Assembly: GCA_011171075.1 (NCBI GenBank)
Contig: DUFD01000015.1
Coordinates: forward strand, 1-44,029
Reading direction: 5' to 3'
Origin: Dehalococcoidia bacterium
Lineage (GTDB): Bacteria > Chloroflexota > Dehalococcoidia > Dehalococcoidales > Fen-1064
DNA: 44,029 nt
A program made the translations under genes and the position numbers. Below are positions 26,783 to 34,509 of this stretch, piece after piece. Position 1 is the first letter of the stretch. Every line of letters starts with the position of its first letter. Under the pieces are notes generated by a model that made no database searches, was not told the origin of the DNA, and saw only the letters and a program-made list of their open reading frames with translations.

Positions 26783-27495
26783 TTCTTTCCCACCATGACT
26801 ATTACCCTTGTTGCCAGAGATGGAATATGGCTGAAGAGCTTATCTACCAATGATACGGCAGGCAGTTTCCCAGAAGTTATTGTTGACGTAGAACCTTTCA
26901 CCTTGATTATTCTGAAGTTATAAAACTCCAATAGCTCCTTGAGTGCCCTGAGGGTGAAGACCCTGATATGCCCCCATTGCCCTTCTGAATCCTTCACAAT
27001 AAGCTTGCCCATTCCTTCATGAGAAGGACTGACCGCCGTTGGGTAGGGCTGAAAACCCAGCAGAAGTGCAAACCGGTTGGGCCAGCCGGCCAGGTTCGGG
27101 GTGGATATAAGGCAAATACCCTCTGGTTTTAAGGTTCTGTAAACCTCTTCCAGCAGGTGGTCGGGATTGAACAGGTGCTCGATGATCTCACCACAATAGA
27201 TAACATCAAAGTAATCATCATCAAAAGGATAAGGCTCTGTGTCAATGTCTAATTGACATGCCCGAATACCTTTTTCTTCAACTGCTGTTATGGCCTCTGA
27301 TGCTATCTCTATACCTGCAGCCTCTTTGGCTCCCAGGGCTTCCTTTAGCAAGACCGTAAAAGACCCATCCCCACAGCCGATATCCAGAAGACGTTCGCCT
27401 TTAAGCTTGCCCAGCATAGTCATTACTTCCCGGAAACGGGACTCAGGCGCCAGACCGGCATAATAACCGTTTGAGTAGAATTCAGCCTTTTTCAC
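26779..27495 (-). CDS. SAM-dependent methyltransferase, glycan operon gene 4
   Basis: A 238-residue class I methyltransferase: LLDIGCGDGSFTVLL, GIEIASEAITAVEE, the YFDVIYCGEIIEHLFNPDHL centre, and TLKPEGICLISTPN. The C-terminus has an amphipathic stretch and ends with IPSLATRVIVMVGKK. It overlaps the upstream epimerase by 14 bases and the downstream one by four, so it sits between two sugar-nucleotide-modifying genes. This suggests action on a sugar or sugar-nucleotide made by them, which is inference. Confidence 0.84.
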   Translation of the reverse strand: MKKAEFYSNGYYAGLAPESRFREVMTMLGKLKGERLLDIGCGDGSFTVLLKEALGAKEAAGIEIASEAITAVEEKGIRACQLDIDTEPYPFDDDYFDVIYCGEIIEHLFNPDHLLEEVYRTLKPEGICLISTPNLAGWPNRFALLLGFQPYPTAVSPSHEGMGKLIVKDSEGQWGHIRVFTLRALKELLEFYNFRIIKVKGSTSTITSGKLPAVSLVDKLFSHIPSLATRVIVMVGKK

Positions 27496-28426
27496 CCAAC
27501 AATCTCCTAACTGCTTCGCGTACCGCTTCGTCCGAGGTATGTTTTGCCTGCCAGCCCAGGGCTTTCATCTTATCTACGTCGAAGTGAATCACCGGTGCGT
27601 CACCCAACCAACCCTGTCTGCCGCCAGTATACTTAAACCTGACATTATGCAGCCCCATCTCTTCAATGACTATCTCAGCAATACGACTTACTCTGGTAAC
27701 GGAATCAACACCCAGATTATATATGTCACACGTACTACCGCCATTTCTATATGCGCAGAACATCCCCTCGATACAGTCTTCCACCAGGAAGAACGGTTTT
27801 TCCTGATTGCCGTCACCCAGTATCTCCAGTTCGTCGGGATTCTTCCGCAACTTCTGGATAAAATCGTATATGACGCCGTGCCCCATCCTGGCACCCACCA
27901 CGTTGCCAAAGCGGAAAATCCATGCCCTGATACCAAAGAGATGACAGTAGGCGCTGATTAGACCCTCGCAGGCAAGCTTTGCAGCACCATAGAGGTTTAT
28001 CGGGAGCAGTGGTCCATAGCTCTCGCTCAGGGCCACCACCGGTGCGTCTCCATAAACACAGGCACTGGAGGCAAAAAGTAAGTCATGTATACTGTTCTCC
28101 CTCATAGCCTCCAGGACATTACGTGTCGCCACAGTGCAGTTACGCAGGTCGAGGTCGGTCACTCTGTTGCCGGTAGGGATGTCTGTGTTGGCACCCAGGT
28201 GCCAGACGACCTCATTTCCTTTCATCGCCTTGGTCAAAGCCCTATAATCAAGTAGGTCAGCCTCGACAAACGTAAAATCCACCCTGCCGATATGGTGCTC
28301 TATATCCTTCTTCCTGCCGGAGGCAAGGTTATCGTATACCGTAACCGGATTCCCCTCCCTTATCAGCCTGTCCACGAGATGGCTGCCAATGAAACCGGCT
28401 CCACCGGTAACGAAGTACTTAGTCAT
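27482..28426 (-). CDS. NAD-dependent sugar-nucleotide epimerase, glycan operon gene 3
   Basis: A 314-residue extended SDR enzyme. It has VTGGAGFIGSHLVDRL, VVWHLGANTDIPTGN, FASSACVYGD (catalytic Ser) and the YGAAK (Tyr-X3-Lys) pair. The substrate loop is WIFRFGNVVGARMGHGVIYD. It resembles UDP-glucose 4-epimerase-like proteins. A second SDR gene (25796-26782) lies two genes downstream, so the operon can make at least two unusual donors. It overlaps the upstream GT2 gene by 8 bases and the following methyltransferase by 14. Confidence 0.88.
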   Translation of the reverse strand: MTKYFVTGGAGFIGSHLVDRLIREGNPVTVYDNLASGRKKDIEHHIGRVDFTFVEADLLDYRALTKAMKGNEVVWHLGANTDIPTGNRVTDLDLRNCTVATRNVLEAMRENSIHDLLFASSACVYGDAPVVALSESYGPLLPINLYGAAKLACEGLISAYCHLFGIRAWIFRFGNVVGARMGHGVIYDFIQKLRKNPDELEILGDGNQEKPFFLVEDCIEGMFCAYRNGGSTCDIYNLGVDSVTRVSRIAEIVIEEMGLHNVRFKYTGGRQGWLGDAPVIHFDVDKMKALGWQAKHTSDEAVREAVRRLLGEKG

Positions 28427-29420
28427 CTGCCTCTCCCGACTCCTTACGAATGCGATTAAACGGATTTAGCAAAGGAGAATAATATCCAATGGCCACGAAA
28501 AACAGGGCAGTCATGGTTACGGAAAGCCTGCGCCAGGCAATGACAGGATTTGTTAAAAAGGTCCCGAATATGCTGGGGAAAAGCCACGTCAGGATGCGCC
28601 TCAGAAGCTGGTGCTCCTGGCCAAGTAAGTCCTTACCATTCTCTGCCTCGGGGTAAAGCCTCTTTAGCATGCGTCGTTGATAGCCAACACTGTACGCCCG
28701 ATGTATAATGAATTTCTGCTTTATCCTATAGCTGTATACCCTGTGTCTCACTCGTACATCTGGATTATAGACTATATGTTTTCCTGTGCTCTCTCTTACC
28801 CTGATGGATAAATCTACATCCTCCGAGGGCGGGTCGGCCCAGCCAGTCCGCCTGCTATTGTGCAGACCAAAATCTGAGACAAATAGCCCGGCCCTCTCAA
28901 ATGCTTCCCTGCGAAATGACATATTCATTCCCCAGGCATTCCTCACCTCGCGTACCTCGTTCCAACCCGACCAAGCTGTGCAGCTTATAACCCAGTACAA
29001 TTCCTCCGGGAACCAGGACATCGATTCATCCTCCCAGAGAGGCAAGGCCGGGCCGGTAACTCCAATAATCGAATCATCAGCGTAGGCCATAACCACCTGC
29101 TCAGCCCAGTTATCGAAGAGGACCGTATCATCATCCACGAAGGCGATGATGTCACCCTTTGCCTGTTTGATGCCAATATTTCTGGCAGCGGATAATCCCT
29201 GTTCACCATTGTTAAGAACAACCGCCAGATTAAAAGTAGCATTCTCACTGGCATATGCCTTGACCTTATCGAACAGTTCCATAGAGCTTTCGGTGACAAA
29301 GATAGTTTCAATATCGGGGTATGTCTGATTCTTGATGCTGTCCATTAGCTCATATATATCTCTTAACCGTTCTGTAGTGTAGGAAGTGATAACAATTGAA
29401 AGAAGAGGCTGCTTAACCAC
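28419..29420 (-). CDS. GT2 glycosyltransferase, glycan operon gene 2
   Basis: A 333-residue GT-A enzyme starting at GTG (MVKQPLLSIVITSYTTERL). Its nucleotide-sugar pattern is ETIFVTESSMELFDKV, QGLSAARNIGIKQAKGDIIA, and the metal site FVDDDTVLFDNW, with RTGWADPPSEDVDLSIRV as the acceptor/catalytic ED region. A hydrophobic C-terminal segment (VTMTALFFVAIGYYSPLL) suggests membrane association. It overlaps both neighbours by eight bases. Donor unknown. Confidence 0.86.
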   Translation of the reverse strand: MVKQPLLSIVITSYTTERLRDIYELMDSIKNQTYPDIETIFVTESSMELFDKVKAYASENATFNLAVVLNNGEQGLSAARNIGIKQAKGDIIAFVDDDTVLFDNWAEQVVMAYADDSIIGVTGPALPLWEDESMSWFPEELYWVISCTAWSGWNEVREVRNAWGMNMSFRREAFERAGLFVSDFGLHNSRRTGWADPPSEDVDLSIRVRESTGKHIVYNPDVRVRHRVYSYRIKQKFIIHRAYSVGYQRRMLKRLYPEAENGKDLLGQEHQLLRRILTWLFPSIFGTFLTNPVIAWRRLSVTMTALFFVAIGYYSPLLNPFNRIRKESGEADD

Positions 29421-30093
29421 GAAAGCGCTCGCGTATCATCGTTTTAATTGCCTTGAATCCCTGCCTCCAACTTAACTCTTTGACGTCGCCCTGTATTCTC
29501 CCTCTATCAGTATGTGCTATCTCGATTACCTTCACCCCTCTCTTCACCATCCTGCAATTGATAAAGGGTTCATTTTCAAATCCATCCAGAGGCCAGGGTC
29601 TGGCTTGTTCTATGGCAGCCTTGTGGAATGCGTTATAACCTGAGCAGAGGTCGGTATATCTGCGAAGAAAGAGCACGTCAAAGGTAAGGGTTATTATCCA
29701 GTTGCCGAGAATACGGTACCAGGGTTTATTGTGGGGCAAAGTCCCCCTAAATCGTGAGCCTTTCGCGAATTCATATCCATTCAGCAATGGCTTCACGAAC
29801 TCTTCCATCTCCTCCGGAGCAGTGGAGCCATCGGCATCTAGGGTAACAATAATATCCCCGGTAGAATTCTCGATGCCGCACTTTAAGGCGTCCCCTTTAC
29901 CTTTCCCTGGCTGGTAGACAACCTTAATATCCGGGCGGAACTCTTTTGCCATCTCAACGGTCTTATCAGTCGAGTGCCCGTCGACAAGCAGTACCTCGTC
30001 TACCCATTCGGGAATCATGGGCAGGATATGCGGAATGCTTGCCTCTTCATTCAATGCACAAATCAAAGCCGTTATCGTAGGTCTACCCGACAT
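29413..30093 (-). CDS. GT2 glycosyltransferase, dolichyl/polyprenyl-phosphate sugar synthase-like (glycan operon gene 1)
   Basis: A compact 226-residue GT2 enzyme resembling dolichol-phosphate mannosyltransferase: ITALICALNEEASIPHIL, LLVDGHSTDKTVEMA, QPGKGKGDALKCGIE, the metal site VTLDADGSTAPEEM, FAKGSRF and the LCSGYNAF acceptor loop. It lacks C-terminal membrane helices, as do soluble DPM1-type enzymes. It likely loads a polyprenyl phosphate with a sugar that the GT-C-like protein downstream could use. It is the first gene of the operon, and an AGGTAGAGGG stretch precedes ATG. Confidence 0.88.
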   Translation of the reverse strand: MSGRPTITALICALNEEASIPHILPMIPEWVDEVLLVDGHSTDKTVEMAKEFRPDIKVVYQPGKGKGDALKCGIENSTGDIIVTLDADGSTAPEEMEEFVKPLLNGYEFAKGSRFRGTLPHNKPWYRILGNWIITLTFDVLFLRRYTDLCSGYNAFHKAAIEQARPWPLDGFENEPFINCRMVKRGVKVIEIAHTDRGRIQGDVKELSWRQGFKAIKTMIRERFRG

Positions 30094-30128
30094 CCCTCTA
30101 CCTACACCAACATATCACGAACTGCATA

Positions 30129-30137
30129 ATTATATCA
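30129..30137 (-). promoter_or_regulatory. Extended -10 promoter for the glycan operon
   Basis: On the minus strand TGATATAAT (30129-30137) is a perfect -10 hexamer with the TGN extension, about 40-50 bases before the first gene. The -35 region (TTCTTA, 16 bases upstream) is poor, which is normal for extended -10 promoters. Confidence 0.5.
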
Positions 30138-30211
30138 GATTCTATATCACTAAGAACCGCCATTGCGGGCTGTAGTAAATGATTCCTGCCAATTACTCGT
30201 AGTCGCGACAA

Positions 30212-30240
30212 TTGCCTATCATGACATCTTGGATTATGTA
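30212..30240 (+). promoter_or_regulatory. Sigma70-like promoter for the ICMT-like gene
   Basis: TTGCCT (30212-30217), a 17-base spacer and TATGTA (30235-30240) precede the ICMT-like gene by about 50 bases. It is divergent from the glycan operon promoter, and the gap 30094-30292 is explained by these two promoters. Confidence 0.4.
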
Positions 30241-30292
30241 AAGCCAAATACGTATTATTTGACCGTGCCACATAAAGGGAGTAACATGCAGT

Positions 30293-30817
30293 ATGTCACA
30301 CTGGAAGAGCATCTTTTTGTCCACTCTCATAACCATACTCGGTATTGCCTGTTTTCCAGCTAATCCCCTCGTTCTGACAGGTGTAATAGAAGTAGAATCA
30401 TACACGGCGCTGTTTATTATTGGTTGGGTGGTCTGGACATTCGGCATGGTGCTGGTCATGGCTCCGATAGTTCTGTTCCCAAGACGTGGTGGCGTTAGCA
30501 AGGGGAAATCATTCATCCATACCACTCAGCTGGTGGACACGGGCATTTACGCCATTGTCAGGCACCCGCAATACACCGGCGGCATCTACGCACTTTTCCT
30601 GACCACTTTTTTATGGTATCCACACTGGTTATTCGCGGTGCTCGGAGTGCTAGGCATAGCAGTTATCTATATGGGCTGCAGAGAAGAAGACCAGCGTTTG
30701 ATTGAGAAGTTCGGGAATGATTACGAAGCCTATATGAAAAGGGTGCCTGGAATGAATGTTTTTGTGGGATTCGTGAGGGTACTGCGCCAAAGGCGAAACG
30801 AAAAAGGGGGCACGTAA
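30293..30817 (+). CDS. Membrane methyltransferase of the isoprenylcysteine carboxyl methyltransferase / PEMT type
   Basis: A 174-residue membrane protein with four or five helices (for example LFIIGWVVWTFGMVLVMAPIVL and HWLFAVLGVLGIAVIYMG). It has the C-terminal family motif GIYAIVRHPQYTGGIYAL, followed after about 55 residues by REEDQRLIEKFGNDYEAYMKRVP. In this family the RHPxY/GG and EExxL..xYxxY parts bind SAM. Bacterial members methylate small lipids or isoprenoid groups and are mostly uncharacterised. A GGGAG lies upstream of ATG at 30293. It is divergent from the glycan operon, so it could act on a membrane lipid carrier, but that is speculation. Confidence 0.82.
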   Translation: MSHWKSIFLSTLITILGIACFPANPLVLTGVIEVESYTALFIIGWVVWTFGMVLVMAPIVLFPRRGGVSKGKSFIHTTQLVDTGIYAIVRHPQYTGGIYALFLTTFLWYPHWLFAVLGVLGIAVIYMGCREEDQRLIEKFGNDYEAYMKRVPGMNVFVGFVRVLRQRRNEKGGT

Positions 30818-30870
30818 GAGCCGCTACCAAATAGAGAGGTTACGAAAAATACCTGACCGGCCGCGGACGG

Positions 30871-32277
30871 TTACATATGTTTTACTTCGTCGATAATCTC
30901 CAGAAAGGCCTGCTTGGCATCACGGAAGAACATCATCGTCTTATCCATATAGAACAGAGGGTTGTCTATCCCGGCAAATCCCGGTGACAGACTACGCTTG
31001 ATAACTATTACGCTCTGGGCCTTATCGGCATTTAGAATGGGCATTCCGTAGATGGGAGAGTCCTGCACATTACGTGCGACGGGGTTAACCACATCATTAG
31101 CCCCGACAATGACAGCTACGTCCGCCCTTTCAAACTCATTGTTTATCTCATCCAGGTCGTACAACTTGTCGTAAGGGATATTTGCCTCGGCCAGCAGCAC
31201 GTTCATGTGTCCGGGCATCCTCCCGGCCACCGGGTGGATGGCATACTTAACATCGACACCCCTTGCCTCCAGCATGTCTGCAAGCTCGGCTACCTGATGC
31301 TGGGCCTGTGCAACTGCCAGTCCGTACCCGGGAACAATTATGACCCGCTTGGAATAACCGAGTAAAGTGGCCACCTCTTCTCCTGAGGTCTCCCGTACCA
31401 CACGCTCCCCCTCATCTCCGCCTACCGCTGAAGAAGCCGCCGCCGCGCCGAATGCCCCGAAAATGACATTGGTCAACGACCGATTCATCGCGCGGCACAT
31501 AATTCGCGTAAGTATAAAGCCCGAAGCCCCGACCAGAGCCCCACTGATAATCAGGAACATGTTCCCCAGGACAAACCCGGCAGCAGCTGCGGCCAGTCCT
31601 GAGTAGGAGTTCAACAGAGATATCACTACTGGCATGTCAGCCGCACCGATGGGTATCACCAGCAGCACTCCCAATACCAGTGCCACGACAATCAGACCAA
31701 TGAATAAGGGTATACTCTCCGGGGCAACTATCAGGTAGATTATCGCCGCGAGGATAGCCAGGAATATCACGAGATTAAAGATGTTCTGGAAGGGGTACGT
31801 GATTGGCTTTGACTCGACAAATCCCTGAAGCTTACCGAAGGCTATCATGCTGCCGGAGAAGGTCACCGCACCTATCAGAACCGTCACCATAATGGTCGCC
31901 GCATTTTGCACATCGAAACCACCGTCAAGATTGTAATAGCGGAAGAACTCGGCGGCCGCAATCAGCAACGAGGCACCACCACCGAGCCCGTTATAGATGC
32001 CGACCATCTGTGGCATGGCCGTCATCCTGACCGCACGTGCGGCTACTCCACCAATAATACCCCCGATAGCAATACCAACCAGTATCATCGTGTAGTTCAA
32101 TACCTCGCTGAGAAGCAGCGTGATTACTACAGCGATTAGCATACCGGTAGCCGCCATGATGTTTCCTGTTCGCGCCGTGGCAGGCGAACTCAGCCGCATC
32201 AGGCCAATAATGAAGAGAACGGCAGCTACAAGGTAGAGTACCAGGCTATAAATTGGGACATCCATAGAAGCAGTCAA
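30871..32277 (-). CDS. pntB: NAD(P) transhydrogenase subunit beta
   Basis: A 468-residue membrane subunit of proton-translocating transhydrogenase. About nine hydrophobic helices (residues 1-285) contain GIAIGGIIGGVAARAV and AEFFRYYNLDG. The cytosolic NADP-binding domain III (about 300-468) follows, with IIVPGYGLAVAQAQHQVAEL, HPVAGRMPGHMNVLLAEA and VIVGANDVVNPVARNV. It uses the proton motive force to drive hydride transfer from NADH to NADP. Length matches the usual 460-470. It is the last gene of the pnt operon, 15 bases after pntA2. Confidence 0.95.
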   Translation of the reverse strand: MTASMDVPIYSLVLYLVAAVLFIIGLMRLSSPATARTGNIMAATGMLIAVVITLLLSEVLNYTMILVGIAIGGIIGGVAARAVRMTAMPQMVGIYNGLGGGASLLIAAAEFFRYYNLDGGFDVQNAATIMVTVLIGAVTFSGSMIAFGKLQGFVESKPITYPFQNIFNLVIFLAILAAIIYLIVAPESIPLFIGLIVVALVLGVLLVIPIGAADMPVVISLLNSYSGLAAAAAGFVLGNMFLIISGALVGASGFILTRIMCRAMNRSLTNVIFGAFGAAAASSAVGGDEGERVVRETSGEEVATLLGYSKRVIIVPGYGLAVAQAQHQVAELADMLEARGVDVKYAIHPVAGRMPGHMNVLLAEANIPYDKLYDLDEINNEFERADVAVIVGANDVVNPVARNVQDSPIYGMPILNADKAQSVIVIKRSLSPGFAGIDNPLFYMDKTMMFFRDAKQAFLEIIDEVKHM

Positions 32278-32292
32278 CTTTCCATATTAGTA

Positions 32293-32574
32293 TCAGTCTT
32301 TGCGGAACATGGCGAGCATGCGATCCGTGACCATGAAACCACCGACCACGTTCACCGTAGCCATGATTACGGCAATCATTCCCAGAATGACACTAAGGTC
32401 AGTCTGCTGGGGTCCGGTCACCACCATGGCACCAATTAAGGAAACGCCTGAGATTGCGTTTGCTCCAGACATCAGGGGAGTATGCAGTATTGGCGGAACC
32501 TTGGTAATAACCTCGTACCCGGCGAACATGGCCAGAACAAAAATGTATAAAAGGAACACAAGGTCTTGGTTCAT
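32293..32574 (-). CDS. pntA2: NAD(P) transhydrogenase subunit alpha part 2
   Basis: A 93-residue membrane protein with three hydrophobic helices (LVFLLYIFVLAMFAGYEVI, ISGVSLIGAMVVTG and VILGMIAVIMATVNVVGGF) and the family segment VPPILHTPLMSGANAISG. This is the short membrane part of the transhydrogenase alpha subunit, separated from the NAD-binding part as in several non-enteric bacteria. Location between the NAD-binding and NADP-binding subunits confirms it. It lies 54 bases after pntA1. Confidence 0.93.
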   Translation of the reverse strand: MNQDLVFLLYIFVLAMFAGYEVITKVPPILHTPLMSGANAISGVSLIGAMVVTGPQQTDLSVILGMIAVIMATVNVVGGFMVTDRMLAMFRKD

Positions 32575-32628
32575 TACTGGATTCTCCTCTTACTCTCCAC
32601 AGTGTTCACCACTCTGTTTTTAGCTGTG

Positions 32629-33774
32629 TTATTCTACCATATCACGATACTGACCACGCACCTCGCCCTGGTGAGTAATGCAGCAATCGTTAACTATGAC
32701 ATCCTCAAAGTCAAAGTGAAGCTCTCCGTCCTTAAACATATGTAATAATAGCCCCGATATGTTCCGGGCGTATAGCTGACTTGCCTGAAATGGCATTTCA
32801 CTGGCCAGATTGAGCGGTCCGATAACGGTGACCCCATGCTTGACAACTTCCTCTCCAGGTTCCGTAATCTCACAGTTGCCGCCCGCTTCCGCTGCCAAGT
32901 CTACCACCACAGAACCCGGCTTCATTGACCTTACCATATCTTCGGTAACCAGAATCGGAGCCGTTCTGCCGGGAACAAGCGCAGCCGTTATGACAATATC
33001 GGCTCCGGCCGTGTGTTGATGGACCAGGTCACGCTCCCGCTGCTGGGTCTCCTCAGAGACTTCCTTGGCATAGCCACCCGCATCTTCGGTATCTTCAGAG
33101 ATGTCTTCCAGCTCGATGAACGTAGCCCCGAGACTCACGACCTGCTCTTTAACCGCAGGACGAATATCAAACGCCTCCACAATAGCACCGAGACGATGCG
33201 CCGTAGCAATCGCCTGCAGTCCAGCAACGCCAACACCAAGCACTAAAATCTTAGCGGGCGGTATCGTGGCCGCAGCCGTCATCATCATGGGCAGGTATTT
33301 GCCCAGTTTGTTCGAGCCAATAAGCACAGCCTTATATCCCGCGATGGAACTCATTGAAGAGAGGGCATCCATGCTCTGCGCACGTGCAATTCTTGGAACA
33401 GCATCCATACTAAAACTGGTGATTTTCTTCTGAGCCAGTTTCCTCAAGAGAGCATGATTTACTAGAGGCTGGAGGAAAGCGATAAGGACCGAGCCATCAT
33501 TCATCATATCCAGCTCATCCTTACCAAGAGTATCGTTGAATATCGGATGCTGCACCTTCAGAATAGCATCGCTTTCCTTATACAGAGCGGCAGTATCGCT
33601 AACCAGCCGGCAACCGGCTTCTTCATACAATCTATCCGGTAAAAAGGCTGTATCACCCGCTCCCGATTCAATCAGCACCTCGATATTAGCACTGGTTAAT
33701 TTCCGTACTACCTCCGGGCTCAAAGCTACTCGGCGCTCGTGGTCCGCTATTTCCTTAGGTATCCCTACCTTCAT
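32629..33774 (-). CDS. pntA1: NAD(P) transhydrogenase subunit alpha part 1 (NAD-binding)
   Basis: The soluble NAD(H)-binding subunit, related to alanine dehydrogenase, about 381 residues from the chosen start. MKVGIPKEIADHERRVALSP is the family start. The Rossmann loop is VLGVGVAGLQAIATAHRLG, with VEAFDIRPAVKEQV after it, and the C-terminal half has VIGPLNLASEMPFQASQLYA. The reading frame extends to GTG 33795, but ATG 33774 is preferred because the protein family begins there and AGAAGG lies eight bases upstream. It is followed by pntA2 and pntB, giving the complete complex in order. Confidence 0.94.
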   Translation of the reverse strand: MKVGIPKEIADHERRVALSPEVVRKLTSANIEVLIESGAGDTAFLPDRLYEEAGCRLVSDTAALYKESDAILKVQHPIFNDTLGKDELDMMNDGSVLIAFLQPLVNHALLRKLAQKKITSFSMDAVPRIARAQSMDALSSMSSIAGYKAVLIGSNKLGKYLPMMMTAAATIPPAKILVLGVGVAGLQAIATAHRLGAIVEAFDIRPAVKEQVVSLGATFIELEDISEDTEDAGGYAKEVSEETQQRERDLVHQHTAGADIVITAALVPGRTAPILVTEDMVRSMKPGSVVVDLAAEAGGNCEITEPGEEVVKHGVTVIGPLNLASEMPFQASQLYARNISGLLLHMFKDGELHFDFEDVIVNDCCITHQGEVRGQYRDMVE

Positions 33775-33813
33775 ATGTCCTTCCTTCTGGTCCACCCCAC
33801 TCTAAAAACACGG

Positions 33814-33853
33814 GCAGACAGTAACACCCCCGGCCAGGTTGTGCCCTGTCTGC
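33814..33853. promoter_or_regulatory. Hairpin in the pnt leader
   Basis: GCAGACAG (33814-33821) and CTGTCTGC (33846-33853) are exact reverse complements around a 24-base GC-rich loop, in the leader between the predicted pnt promoter and pntA1. It may be an attenuator-type or mRNA-stability element; no known riboswitch pattern was recognised. Confidence 0.35.
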
Positions 33854-33906
33854 TCAGGCACTCACTTTCCCTAATATTGATTTATCATTAGTTTAGTGAT
33901 GAACTC

Positions 33907-33936
33907 ATTATATCAGTACTGGTTACTAGCAGGCAA
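33907..33936 (-). promoter_or_regulatory. Sigma70-like promoter of the pnt operon
   Basis: On the minus strand TTGCCT (33931-33936), an 18-base spacer and a perfect TATAAT (33907-33912) lie about 135 bases before pntA1. The implied leader contains the hairpin at 33814-33853. Between here and 34139 nothing beyond AT-rich sequence with several GTAC repeats was seen. Confidence 0.55.
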
Positions 33937-34139
33937 GTAAAAAGAAAGTTACATTTTGGTTAACAGCGATTATCGTTTGAACACTGTTTGTGTCTATTGA
34001 TCATTCTTTATACCAACTCCTTTGAAAACTGCAATACCCTGACCCATCCCCACACTATGCTGATCCTAAACCTTCGTAATTTACGCATAACCTGTACGTA
34101 CCAGTACTTTTTAGCTAGAAATACAGTACGTTCGGGTGA

Positions 34140-34168
34140 TTGTTATGCACAGGCAGGCATAATACTAT
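34140..34168 (+). promoter_or_regulatory. Sigma70-like promoter before the MerR-like gene
   Basis: TTGTTA (34140-34145), a 17-base spacer and TACTAT (34163-34168) lie about 60 bases before the MerR-like start and may serve it and the kinase operon. The surrounding sequence is AT-rich with repeated GTAC-containing words. Confidence 0.4.
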
Positions 34169-34230
34169 ATAAATATAACTATATCTGAATATATTCCTAT
34201 CAATAGTACTACGTATGTGAGGTTACCTAT

Positions 34231-34457
34231 ATGCCCATAGCATTAAACGGTAACAAGTATTACAGGACTTCCGAAGCGCAAAGGCAGGTATCAGCCGAAT
34301 GACACTACTCCGATGGGTCAGAGACGGGTCATTCCCCGATGTAGAGCACAGGGACTGGAGGGGTTGGAGGTTATTTACTGACGATGACCTTACCAGACTT
34401 AAGGCCAAGGTTAACCATATCCAGAGAATCAGACCTGGTGAAACAAAGACAGGCTAG
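34231..34457 (+). pseudogene. MerR-type helix-turn-helix regulator, frameshifted
   Basis: From ATG 34231, with GAGG eight bases upstream, the frame reads MPIALNGNKYYRTSEAQ and then stops at 34300-34302. In another frame, beginning about 34284, the sequence continues as AGISRMTLLRWVRDGSFPDV, then HRDWRGWRLFTDDDLTRL, ending at TAG 34455-34457. The joined product (about 75 residues) is a small MerR-like DNA-binding domain: tyrosine start, a helix-turn-helix with AGISRMTLLRW, and a wing with RGWRLFTDDD. The break is near 34275-34284 (GAAGCGCAAAGGCAGG) and needs a -1 (or +2) shift. No strong slippery heptamer is visible, so a mutation or sequencing error is more likely than programmed frameshifting. 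It lies just before the kinase gene and may have regulated it. Confidence 0.75.
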
Positions 34458-34509
34458 TGAGTAACACTGCACCGACATATCAGTTACCTAGCAGCAAAAA
34501 TAAGAAGTA

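Noticed and set aside
33988-34188. A 66-residue open frame in the pnt/MerR gap
   Set aside because: It is AT-rich, has no ribosome-binding site and overlaps a likely promoter.
34275-34290. Programmed ribosomal frameshift in the MerR-like gene
   Set aside because: No standard slippery heptamer with a downstream stem was found, so mutation or sequence error is the simpler explanation; it is kept only as an alternative.
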